From: Bdellovibrionota bacterium
Lineage (GTDB): Bacteria; Bdellovibrionota; Bdellovibrionia; Bdellovibrionales; Bdellovibrionaceae
DNA length: 64,000 nt
Reading direction: 5' to 3'
Assembly (NCBI GenBank): GCA_963170155.1
Contig: CAUJGP010000021.1
Location: 1 to 64,000 of the forward strand
A program made the translations under genes and the position numbers. A model generated the notes under the pieces. It did no database searches. It saw nothing but the letters and a program-made list of their open reading frames with translations, and was not told the DNA's origin. Within the stretch, counting starts at the first letter, position 1. Every line of letters begins with the position of its first letter. Below, one piece after another: positions 8,589 through 16,293 of the stretch.

Positions 8589-10823
8589 TTAGAAAAAACC
8601 TTTATGATCAGCGCTTGGTTCTCCAAACAAACGAGTCCGTTGGCGGAGTCTCGCCGCATCGATGAGCATCTTACCGGCCCAGCGATAAACATTAAACTCT
8701 TGTATGAGCCCTCTCATACTGCGAATACGGTTTCTTTGATCTTCAGGTTTCATTTCCAGGGCTAATTTTAAAGCGGCGGCACATTCATCAATGTTGTAGG
8801 GATTTACTATAATGGCTTCTGCAAGTTCTCTGGCGGCTCCTGTAAATTGACTTAAAATTAAGACACCTTGCTCATCATCTCTGGCCGCAACAAATTCTTT
8901 CGCAACTAAATTCATCCCATCATGGAGACTGCTGACAAAACAAAGATTGGAGCCCCTAAAATACTCATAAACCTGATGGGGTTCGTGATGTTCAATTTTT
9001 AAAAGAATGGGTTGGTAATTTTCATTACCGTATTTTTTGTTAATTTTCGAACAAAGGGATTTAACATCGGCTTCAAAGTGCTGATATTGATCAATAGACG
9101 AGCGAGAGGGTGCCGCAATTTGAATAAAGGTGAATTTTCCAACCCATTGGGGATCCAACTCTAAGAGACGTTCCACAGCGAGGAATCTTTCTAAAATCCC
9201 TTTTGTGTAATCCAATCGATCCACTCCGATCCCAATAAGGCGATCAGGAGGAAGATTATTCATGGATCTAATTATTTTATGGCATTCTCGTACCGATTTT
9301 TGTTGAGCCAGCCATTTTACCGGATATTCGATGGAAATAGGATAACGATTAATCGCAGTGAGATGACCATTGTGACAAATCGTAGAGGTTTCTCGGTCAA
9401 TGCGGCTTTCGATAAAACGATCAATGGTATCTATAAAATTATTGCAATGGAATCGTGTGTGGAAACCAATAATACTGCTTCCGAGCAAGCCTTCTAAAAG
9501 CTCTTCTCGCCATGGGCAAACACTGAAAACTTCAGGATTCGGAAAAGGAATGTGCCAAAATGTGATAACAGTGGCTTTGGGTAGTTTCTCTCGGATCATT
9601 TTGGGGAGTAATGCAAAATGAAAATCCTGGATGAGAAGAACGGGATTTTCTGTTTTTGCTTCTTCAACCACAGCCTCTGCAAATTTTTTATTGACGTTGA
9701 TATACTGTTGCCAATCTTTGGATTTAAAAATGGGCCGTACATGGGCAATGTGGCAAAGAGGCCAAAGTCCCTCATTGGCAAATCCATAATAATAGCCGTC
9801 TTCTTCTTCTTTCGTGAGCCAAACTCTTCTCAATTGATAACTAGGATTATCGGGAGGAACCTGAACATGATCAAATTTATCCACAACATCTTTATCAGCA
9901 CTTCCACTTCCATGGGCAATCCATGTTCCAGAGCAAGCTCTCATAATGGGTTCTAAAGCGGTTACTAAACCGCTGGCGGGAAAGCGAACTTCTATTTGAT
10001 CATTATTTCTAACGTGAATATAAGGTTCTCTGTTGGAAACAATTAAAATTTCATCACCTGTGAGTTCACCCTGTAGGATTTCTTTGAGAGCCTTAGGGCT
10101 CCAACTGATCTGGTTCTCATCTTTGACGCGTCTTTCTGTTTCTAAATCGCGAACTAAAGTTCTTAAGTCTTTAATAAAAGGGCGAAGTTCCGGGGTTGCA
10201 TGACGAGAGGAGGGGCGTATGAGGCCTTCACCCTTTAAAATAGAGCGTAATCCTTTGACCAAACCCAACCAACTGAGTTGAGCAACGATCACCGTTGTCA
10301 GAGAGATGATGGCTGCCAAGCCTAAAAACAAAGAGACTAAATATTTTTTAGTGTCTTCGCTTCGTCGTTGGATAAAAGCGATGTCATGCACCAATATCAG
10401 TTGTCCCAAGAGTTTATCATCATCATCAATGATCGGATAAAATGTCAGGTGCACTTGGCCTCTGGGGTCTTCAGAAATTCGACTCATGGGTGTTCGGGTT
10501 TGATTGATGGGTTCACAAGGAATATTGGGTGGGAGAGTTAGTGTCTTATAAATTAATTTATTTTGTATGTCGCAATAAGCTAAAGCATAGAGTCTTTCAT
10601 CTTGAATGATTCGATTGAATAATTTTTGTAGATTCGTTTGCGTTGGATTCTTGAGTGCTTCGACAATGGAATCATGAACAGCGTTTGTGATCAACTTTGA
10701 TCGTATTTCTAAATCCCTATTGAACCATTTAAAGGTCAGAGAGTCTACAAGAGGCACAACGCCATAGGCAATTAGGCCCAATACAATAGCTAATGGAACA
10801 ATAAATCTCAGTGATAATCTCAT
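8589..10823 (-). CDS. otsA: Membrane-anchored trehalose-6-phosphate synthase (GT20)
   Basis: A 744-residue fusion. Residues about 7-27 and 165-190 are membrane helices flanking a periplasmic segment of about 135 residues, which resembles a sensor domain (LYALAYCDIQNKLIYKTL, LTFYPIIDDDDKLLGQLIL). From about residue 255 a complete GT20 synthase follows: ILIVSNREPY, the phosphate-binding GLVTALEP, FWHIPFPNPEVF, and GVDRLDYTKGI, with DGMNLVAKEF near the end. The enzyme transfers glucose from UDP-glucose to glucose-6-phosphate. E. coli OtsA has about 470 residues, so roughly 250 are extra. It is translationally coupled to otsB and divergent from a GH15 gene. A related enzyme such as glucosylglycerol-phosphate synthase is the main alternative, but otsB next door favours trehalose. 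Confidence 0.88.
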   Translation of the reverse strand: MRLSLRFIVPLAIVLGLIAYGVVPLVDSLTFKWFNRDLEIRSKLITNAVHDSIVEALKNPTQTNLQKLFNRIIQDERLYALAYCDIQNKLIYKTLTLPPNIPCEPINQTRTPMSRISEDPRGQVHLTFYPIIDDDDKLLGQLILVHDIAFIQRRSEDTKKYLVSLFLGLAAIISLTTVIVAQLSWLGLVKGLRSILKGEGLIRPSSRHATPELRPFIKDLRTLVRDLETERRVKDENQISWSPKALKEILQGELTGDEILIVSNREPYIHVRNNDQIEVRFPASGLVTALEPIMRACSGTWIAHGSGSADKDVVDKFDHVQVPPDNPSYQLRRVWLTKEEEDGYYYGFANEGLWPLCHIAHVRPIFKSKDWQQYINVNKKFAEAVVEEAKTENPVLLIQDFHFALLPKMIREKLPKATVITFWHIPFPNPEVFSVCPWREELLEGLLGSSIIGFHTRFHCNNFIDTIDRFIESRIDRETSTICHNGHLTAINRYPISIEYPVKWLAQQKSVRECHKIIRSMNNLPPDRLIGIGVDRLDYTKGILERFLAVERLLELDPQWVGKFTFIQIAAPSRSSIDQYQHFEADVKSLCSKINKKYGNENYQPILLKIEHHEPHQVYEYFRGSNLCFVSSLHDGMNLVAKEFVAARDDEQGVLILSQFTGAARELAEAIIVNPYNIDECAAALKLALEMKPEDQRNRIRSMRGLIQEFNVYRWAGKMLIDAARLRQRTRLFGEPSADHKGFF

Positions 10824-10831
10824 GGCTCGAC

Positions 10832-10858
10832 TTTACTTTGTAATCGCTTGAAAGTAAA
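10832..10858. promoter_or_regulatory. Inverted repeat between otsA and GH15 gene
   Basis: TTTACTTT and AAAGTAAA form perfect 8-base arms separated by 11 bases in the 73-base intergenic region between the divergent otsA and GH15 genes. Such placement suggests an operator controlling one or both genes. A TTGAAA-N17-TATCGA promoter for the GH15 gene would overlap the right arm. Function is inferred from position and symmetry only. Confidence 0.4.
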
Positions 10859-10896
10859 CTTTTATAAGTCTATCGAATTTTTAAGGAATTATAACC

Positions 10897-12672
10897 ATGT
10901 ATACATCAGGATTAATCGGTAATTGTCAGGTGGCGGCAATTGTTTCTGAAAAGGGCTCTATAGATTGGCTGTGTATGCCACGGCCTGATAGCGAACCTAT
11001 TTTTGGTCGTTTGCTCGATGCCGAAGGCGGTCATTTTTCAATTGAAACAGCAGGTCCTTCTCAAGGAAAGCAATTTTATTTACCAAACACTGTCGTGCTT
11101 GTAACAGTGGTGACTTTTGATGACGGGAGCGCTTTTCAAATCACTGATTTTTGTCCACGCTTTTATCAACATGGCCGAGTGTACAGACCCAGCGCTCTTT
11201 TCAGAAAAATTGAACCTATCAAAGGAAGCCCCACTGTAACGATCAAGTGCAAACCGATCAAAGGATGGAGTAAAGAGCCTGTTCCCATTGTTCGGGGTAA
11301 TAGCCACCTTCGATATGAAATCAGAAATGATCAATTACGTTTAGTCACGAATATGCCTTTGACTTATTTGTGCGACGAAGTCTCTTTTACATTAAAAGAA
11401 ACAATTTATTTTGGATTAACTTGGAGTTTTGGGATCGAAGATGATTTGATACAAGTGACCAATCATTTTTTAGAACAGACAATTCAATACTGGAATGGGT
11501 GGGTGAAGCATTGTTCTATTCCCACTTTGTATCAAAAAGAAACCATATTATCATCTATGATTTTAAAACTTCATTGCTATGAAGACACAGGTGCTATTTT
11601 AGCGGCCTTTACAACCAGCTTACCAGAAGAGGTTACAGGTTCGCGCAATTGGGATTATCGGTACTGTTGGCTGCGTGATGCTTATTTTGTTTTGTCGGCC
11701 TTTCAAAATATAGGTCACTACGAAGAAATGGAAGGATTTCTTAAATTTCTTTTGAACATAGCTGAGAGGCACGAAAGTAGTTTGGAAAAATTAAGTCCTG
11801 TTTATAAAATTGATCTTTCTCTTCCTCTGCCAGAAAAAATCCATGAGAATTGGCGTGGTTATTTAAACTCCCGGCCTGTGCGAAGTCATAATCAGGCGGC
11901 AGAACACATTCAAAATGATGTGTATGGAGAAATGATTTTAGCCTTGGCCCCTATTTACTTTGATGAGCGCTTTCATCATTTGCGTACAAAAGACCATGAT
12001 CAGCTGCTTGAAACTCTCGGGCGTCTTTGTATTAAAAATATTTCTCAACCTGATGCGGGCCTTTGGGAGCTGCGCAATGGTTGGCAAGAACATAGTTTTT
12101 CAAACTTGATGTGTTGGGCTGGTTTGGATCGGCTTTCCAGAATTAAAGAACGTGGTTATTTACAGAACTTCAAAATTGATTTAAAAAAATCGCAACGAGT
12201 GGCTGAAATGGCCATTCATGCCGCTGTCAAAGAAGGAATTCTTCGAAACGGTCCTCGTGATGACTCTTTAGATGCGGCTCTTTTAGAGCTAACGACATTG
12301 AGGTTTCCAGATTTTGAGCTTAACAAAAAAACAATTCTTAAAATCAGAGAAGAACTAAATTTGGATGCCGTTGAGAAGACAGGAAGCTTTCTCTATAGGT
12401 ATAAAAGAAAAGATGATTTTGGCGACCCTCAATCTGCTTTTTTAATTTGTTCTTTTTGGTTGGTGCAATCGCTTTCTCGTATTGGAGCTCTGGATGATGC
12501 TAAAAAAGTGATGGCAGACGCGATGACTGCCGCTAACAGCCTGGGACTTTTTTCTGAACATTATAATCCGCATATAAAACTTCAATCTGGAAACTTTCCC
12601 CAGGCTTATTCTCATGTGGGGCAAATCAATGCGGCTTTTGCTGTGAGCCCCAAGTGGAGTGAAATCCTTTGA
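10897..12672 (+). CDS. Glycoside hydrolase family 15 (trehalase/glucoamylase-like)
   Basis: A 591-residue GH15 protein. The N-terminal domain starts LIGNCQVAAIVSEKGSIDWLCMPR, the typical GH15 opening. The (alpha/alpha)6-barrel contains GSRNWDYRYCWLRDAYF, a W-R-G-Y loop, ENDVYGE-like HIQNDVYGE and the C-terminal FPQAYSHVGQINAA. Members hydrolyse alpha-glucosidic bonds; in mycobacteria a GH15 enzyme is a trehalase. Next to otsA/otsB, trehalose turnover is the most likely role, but glucoamylase activity cannot be excluded. No signal peptide is visible, so it is cytoplasmic. It is transcribed divergently from otsA. Confidence 0.88.
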   Translation: MYTSGLIGNCQVAAIVSEKGSIDWLCMPRPDSEPIFGRLLDAEGGHFSIETAGPSQGKQFYLPNTVVLVTVVTFDDGSAFQITDFCPRFYQHGRVYRPSALFRKIEPIKGSPTVTIKCKPIKGWSKEPVPIVRGNSHLRYEIRNDQLRLVTNMPLTYLCDEVSFTLKETIYFGLTWSFGIEDDLIQVTNHFLEQTIQYWNGWVKHCSIPTLYQKETILSSMILKLHCYEDTGAILAAFTTSLPEEVTGSRNWDYRYCWLRDAYFVLSAFQNIGHYEEMEGFLKFLLNIAERHESSLEKLSPVYKIDLSLPLPEKIHENWRGYLNSRPVRSHNQAAEHIQNDVYGEMILALAPIYFDERFHHLRTKDHDQLLETLGRLCIKNISQPDAGLWELRNGWQEHSFSNLMCWAGLDRLSRIKERGYLQNFKIDLKKSQRVAEMAIHAAVKEGILRNGPRDDSLDAALLELTTLRFPDFELNKKTILKIREELNLDAVEKTGSFLYRYKRKDDFGDPQSAFLICSFWLVQSLSRIGALDDAKKVMADAMTAANSLGLFSEHYNPHIKLQSGNFPQAYSHVGQINAAFAVSPKWSEIL

Positions 12673-12719
12673 GGTTTGGGATTCCGACGCCTTGAATCTG
12701 GATTTTTTTCAAATAGAAA

Positions 12720-13979
12720 CTACAGAAACCAAAAGCAAAGAGCCGCCATCAGTGTTGGCGGCACAGCACTTAAGAATAAATAAACAGGGCTAATGCCCTC
12801 TTTGCCAAAAGAAGGGCTGAGAATTCCAAAACCAGCAGGGTTAGGGGCATTGGCAATCACAGTGAGTCCACCACCCGTTACGCTTCCTGCAACTAAGGCG
12901 TATTTAGCGGTATCACTGAGAGTGGGAACAAGAGAACCCAGATAAGTAAGTGCGGCATTGTCTGTTACAGCTGTGAGAGCGATGCTTCCTAAATAGAGAG
13001 GGACGACGTCCAATTGAGATAACAGGGGCTCTAACCACCAACGTTGAGGGCTTCCTAAAACTACCAATCCGCTCAGAAAAAATCCAACAAGTAAACTTTC
13101 ACGCAGCTTAATTTCGTTTTGATACTCTTTAGTTACTGTGACCAAGCCTAGAAAGAAGAGAAAAAATCCCACAAAGACCACGGTGTGATGGGATGTCAGC
13201 ACAATGGCGGCGAGAAAGAAGAGGTGGGTTGCGGAGACCCAAAAAGGCATCGATGTATTGTTTTTCGAATTTGATTTGATTTTAAGTTGTATGAGTTCTT
13301 TTTTAAAAAGAAAAGCAACCAGGCTCGTTGTACCGATAACAGCGATCATGGCTTTCCAACCAAAGTGGGTGAGCATATATTGTAAGTCCCAATTCCATTT
13401 TCCTGCGACCATCAAAACGGGAGGGGCTGCATAAGGAGTTAAAGTACCGCCAATAGAAATATTCACAAAAAGCAGTCCTAAGGTCGCATACATGAATTTA
13501 AGTGAGAGATTATTTTTGTAAAACCGATCCAATAAAATGAGAGCGGTGACAGTCATGGCTGCGGGCTCTGTGATAAAACTGCCCAGCAAGGGGCCGAGGA
13601 TCAGGCAAGTCAAATAAAATGGAATTTGTCCGGGAAGGGGAATGAGTTTAGAGCTAAAATGAATCAGCCCAAACGCCGTATTCAGAATAGGGCGGGTAGA
13701 GCATACGGCCATAATGACAAAGACAAAAAAAGGTTCGGTAAAATTTTGTTTTTCGAGATATTCAATGGCTTCTTTTGAACCATGAAGAATACTAAAATAG
13801 CTCAGAAAAATCAAAGCCCACAAGCCAAACACCACTTCAATTTCACCCATGAGGTGGAAAAAATTTTCTCCCACAGAGCCGTTAGGATAAGAGTGGGCCA
13901 GGCGTTGAAAAATTTTGACAGAGAAGGTGTGAAGAATAGCAAGTCCAAAACAAAGAGTCGCAAACATTTCAACTGACAT
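12720..13979 (-). CDS. Putative Na+/H+ antiporter, polytopic membrane protein
   Basis: A 419-residue inner-membrane protein with about ten to eleven hydrophobic helices. It contains STRPILNTAFGLIHF, GSFITEPAAMTVTALILLDRFY and DNAALTYLGSLVPTLSD, with a Gly-rich NAPNPAGFG near the C-terminus. Paired half-helix motifs of this kind (EPAA and DNAAL) are typical of the ion-transporter superfamily. The sequence resembles the Pfam family of putative Na+/H+ antiporters related to NhaD. Substrate and direction are inferred. It is a single gene with no obvious operon partner. Confidence 0.65.
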   Translation of the reverse strand: MSVEMFATLCFGLAILHTFSVKIFQRLAHSYPNGSVGENFFHLMGEIEVVFGLWALIFLSYFSILHGSKEAIEYLEKQNFTEPFFVFVIMAVCSTRPILNTAFGLIHFSSKLIPLPGQIPFYLTCLILGPLLGSFITEPAAMTVTALILLDRFYKNNLSLKFMYATLGLLFVNISIGGTLTPYAAPPVLMVAGKWNWDLQYMLTHFGWKAMIAVIGTTSLVAFLFKKELIQLKIKSNSKNNTSMPFWVSATHLFFLAAIVLTSHHTVVFVGFFLFFLGLVTVTKEYQNEIKLRESLLVGFFLSGLVVLGSPQRWWLEPLLSQLDVVPLYLGSIALTAVTDNAALTYLGSLVPTLSDTAKYALVAGSVTGGGLTVIANAPNPAGFGILSPSFGKEGISPVYLFLSAVPPTLMAALCFWFL

Positions 13980-14109
13980 AGAATAAGCCCTTCTCCTTGG
14001 TCTTACAGTTTAGTTTTTTGGTATCATAACATTGCAAAACTCAACAAAGTATAATGCAAAAGAGTTCATTTTTACAGGTTTTGTAAAGTGATGCTGACTT
14101 AAAACCCTT

Positions 14110-14148
14110 GGGCCGCTGTTTCCTTCAAGTGACAGCGCCCTGATTTTT
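14110..14148 (+). terminator. Hairpin with T-run on the plus strand
   Basis: GGGCCGCTGT (14110-14119) pairs with ACAGCGCCC (14132-14140) with one bulged base, followed on the plus strand by GATTTTTTG. On the minus strand it lies about 30 bases after the dps stop and has a weaker T-tract (GGGTTTTAAG), so it may act as the dps terminator or in both directions. There is no plus-strand gene just upstream that explains the T-run. Confidence 0.5.
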
Positions 14149-14171
14149 TGTAAGTGTAGCCACCGATAAAT

Positions 14172-14645
14172 TTATTTTTCGGCTAATAAAGATCTTAACA
14201 TCCAAGCCGTCTTTTCATGGACTTGCAGTCTTTGGGTTAGCAAGTCTAAACTTGCTTCATCAGAGCCGGCCTCTGCCAGCGGAAAAATACTTCGAATGGT
14301 TTTAGCAACGGCTTCATGGCCATCCAACAATTGTTTGATCATGTTATTCGCAGAAAGAGTTTCCTCCGCTTCTGCAATTGAAGATAAGCTCGAATATTTC
14401 TTATAGGAGCCAGGAGCGTAAAACCCTAAGGATCGGATTCGTTCGGCAATAAGATCAAGGGCATTCCACAGTTCCGTGTATTGATCCATAAACATTTGAT
14501 GAAGGGTGTTAAACATAGGTCCTTCAACATTCCAATGAAAGTTATGGGTCTTAAGATAAAGAATATAACTGTCAGCGAGTAGTCGAGAAAGACCATCCGC
14601 TGTTTTTTTTCGATCCCCTTCTGAAATTCCGATTTGAATTTGCAT
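14172..14645 (-). CDS. dps: Dps-family ferritin-like DNA-protection protein
   Basis: A 157-residue Dps. The inter-subunit ferroxidase ligands are visible: [15 protein letters not shown] (two histidines) and [19 protein letters not shown] (Asp and Glu). The four-helix ferritin pattern continues to [13 protein letters not shown] at the C-terminus, also typical of Dps. It stores iron and protects DNA against peroxide. I chose the ATG at 14645 because GGAGG is 8 bases before it; a TTG five codons upstream overlaps that site. A perfect 11-base inverted repeat lies 38-70 bases upstream. Confidence 0.93.
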   Translation of the reverse strand: MQIQIGISEGDRKKTADGLSRLLADSYILYLKTHNFHWNVEGPMFNTLHQMFMDQYTELWNALDLIAERIRSLGFYAPGSYKKYSSLSSIAEAEETLSANNMIKQLLDGHEAVAKTIRSIFPLAEAGSDEASLDLLTQRLQVHEKTAWMLRSLLAEK

Positions 14646-14682
14646 AGAGCTGTCCTCCAATATCTTATGATTGTTGGGAGCG

Positions 14683-14715
14683 TATTTGAAAAATTCTATT
14701 TTAGTTTTTCAAATA
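14683..14715. promoter_or_regulatory. Perfect 11-base inverted repeat upstream of dps
   Basis: TATTTGAAAAA (14683-14693) and TTTTTCAAATA (14705-14715) are perfect reverse complements separated by 11 bases, 38 bases before the dps ATG. It could be an operator, or a hairpin in the dps leader RNA. It does not match the textbook PerR, Fur or OxyR site. Confidence 0.45.
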
Positions 14716-14870
14716 GACTGTTAGAAGAATTTACCTTTCAAGCAGTCTCTCAAAACCCTTAGAGGCCGGCAATTAAAAAAATATTTTTACTGAGATAATT
14801 TGTATTTTTAAAAAAGGGCTGAGCCTAATTGAGTCTTTCCTATAATATTTGAAGTGAAATGCTGAAGTGT

Positions 14871-14951
14871 TCTAGGGTGCCTCCTTTGAAAAGGAATTTT
14901 GCGACAGCGATAATTGCACCAAGAGATTCTGGTTTGAAAAAAACTTCAAAC
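14871..14951 (+). ncRNA. Candidate structured leader RNA upstream of the CNNM gene
   Basis: Downstream of TATAAT (14841-14846) the RNA could form GGTGC (14876-14880) paired with GCACC (14916-14920) around an inner CCTTT-GAA-AAGG hairpin, followed by GTTTGAA/TTCAAAC (14932-14938 with 14945-14951). The segments CTAGGGTGCC and GCACCAAGAGA recall the 5' half of the ykkC (guanidine-I type) riboswitch. I do not see the conserved 3' half with AAAGCCCGGGAGA, so this is at best a distant or partial member. Confidence 0.25.
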
Positions 14952-15171
14952 GATTAAAGTCGAGTTTATTGGACATAGGTTCTTATTGAGTATCAAATGT
15001 TGTGCCGTGCATTTCAGGATCACTCGATTCGCCTATTTTTCGCCTACTTTTTAATCTTATTTTATTGATATTTAATAGTAAAAAACTTGAGAAAGAAGAT
15101 AACAACCCGCATTTAAGTGGAAATCGTGACATCTCTTTTAAATATTGTGTAGGATTGAACTTGGAGTTTCA

Positions 15172-16227
15172 ATGGTAGAGTTAGTTGTTATTCTTGTGTG
15201 TTTATTTTTCAATGCTATTTTATCATGTGTCGAGATGGCTTTCGTTACAGTCTCCCGACCACACCTAAAAAAATTAGCGACAGAAGGTGATGTCTTAGCC
15301 AAAAAGGTATTGCTTTTAAAAGCAAATCCTGAACGAGTGCTTTCGGTGTTGCAAATTGGCATTACATTGGTAGGTGCTATTTCAGCTGCTGTTGGGGGAG
15401 CGGGCGCAGAAGAAGTCTTAAGTCCTTTTTACGAAGCTCGGTTGGGCGTGAATGAAGATGTTGCAGAAGGTTTAGCGATTCTCTCTGTGGTTGTGCCCAT
15501 TGCTTTTTTATCTGTGGTGATAGGAGAACTCGTTCCCAAAACTCTGGCCTTGAAGTTTCCAATGAGATTTGCCAAGTTTGGAGGGACTTTCCTGCATTTT
15601 CTAGATAAGGTCTTTGCGCCCTTTGTATTTTTATTGGAATTTTCAACAAAAATTATCATTTCTTTATTTATTAAAAAGTTAGGTAGTGAATCCATGGCTG
15701 AAATATCAGGAACGATTGATATTGATAATTTAACGGATACGAATAAACAGTATGTTTTGAACTTGATTGACGTGGACAAACGCAAGGTGAAAGACATCCT
15801 TTTGCCTTGGGATATGGCCATCAAAATCAGCAAGGATGCAAGGCCGGTGGATGTTCTGGAGATCATTAAAAAATCTGGGCATACACGGATTCCGGTGCTC
15901 GAAGGGGATGTACCCATAGGAATTCTTCATTCTAAAGAGTTTATCTCCGAAAGCGAAATTTCTAAAATTGATTGGTTGCAGCTGGTTCGTCCAATTCTTT
16001 TTATTAACTTTGAAGAACCCATTCTCAATGCATTAAAGGTCTTACAGAACAACCGCAATCACATGGCTGTAATTGTCAAAGATAAAGAACCCATTGGTAT
16101 TGTCACAATGGAAGATATTTTTGAAGAAGTGGTGGGTGAGATTTATGATGAAGATGACAACCCTCGAGTGTTGTTGTCATCGAATGCTCGAATTCGTACC
16201 ATGAATTTACCAATAAAAAAACTTTAA
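15172..16227 (+). CDS. CNNM/CorC (HlyC)-family membrane protein with CBS domains
   Basis: A 351-residue protein. Residues about 1-170 form the DUF21/CNNM transmembrane domain: EMAFVTVSRPHLKKLA, then VLSVLQIGITLVGAISAAVGG and IGELVPKTLALKFP, all characteristic. A pair of CBS domains follows (about 205-325, e.g. ILLPWDMAIKISKDA, IGIVTMEDIFEEVVGEIYDE). CNNM/CorC proteins are linked to Mg2+ or Co2+ efflux. The usual C-terminal CorC/HlyC domain is missing: the protein ends about 20 residues after the second CBS domain. The ATG at 15172 has TTGGAG in front; an upstream TTG start is less likely. Confidence 0.88.
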   Translation: MVELVVILVCLFFNAILSCVEMAFVTVSRPHLKKLATEGDVLAKKVLLLKANPERVLSVLQIGITLVGAISAAVGGAGAEEVLSPFYEARLGVNEDVAEGLAILSVVVPIAFLSVVIGELVPKTLALKFPMRFAKFGGTFLHFLDKVFAPFVFLLEFSTKIIISLFIKKLGSESMAEISGTIDIDNLTDTNKQYVLNLIDVDKRKVKDILLPWDMAIKISKDARPVDVLEIIKKSGHTRIPVLEGDVPIGILHSKEFISESEISKIDWLQLVRPILFINFEEPILNALKVLQNNRNHMAVIVKDKEPIGIVTMEDIFEEVVGEIYDEDDNPRVLLSSNARIRTMNLPIKKL

Positions 16228-16293
16228 TGGATTCATAACATTAAGTAAGAACTCCACAACAGTGATTCCTATCAATATTCCTGCGATGAGGCT

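Larger units (their letters stand above)
14646..15171. other. 526-base intergenic region between dps and the CNNM gene
   Basis: This divergent spacer holds a long inverted repeat (14683-14715) in front of dps. It also holds a consensus TATAAT at 14841-14846 for plus-strand transcription (no good -35 seen) and a sequence that can fold into several hairpins (14871-14951). A run of AT-rich sequence leads to the CNNM start. No tRNA-like or protein-coding sequence is visible. Confidence 0.6.

Noticed and set aside
15377-15930. Minus-strand frames of 66-162 residues inside the CNNM gene
   Set aside because: They are antisense to a well-supported gene and have no recognisable protein pattern.
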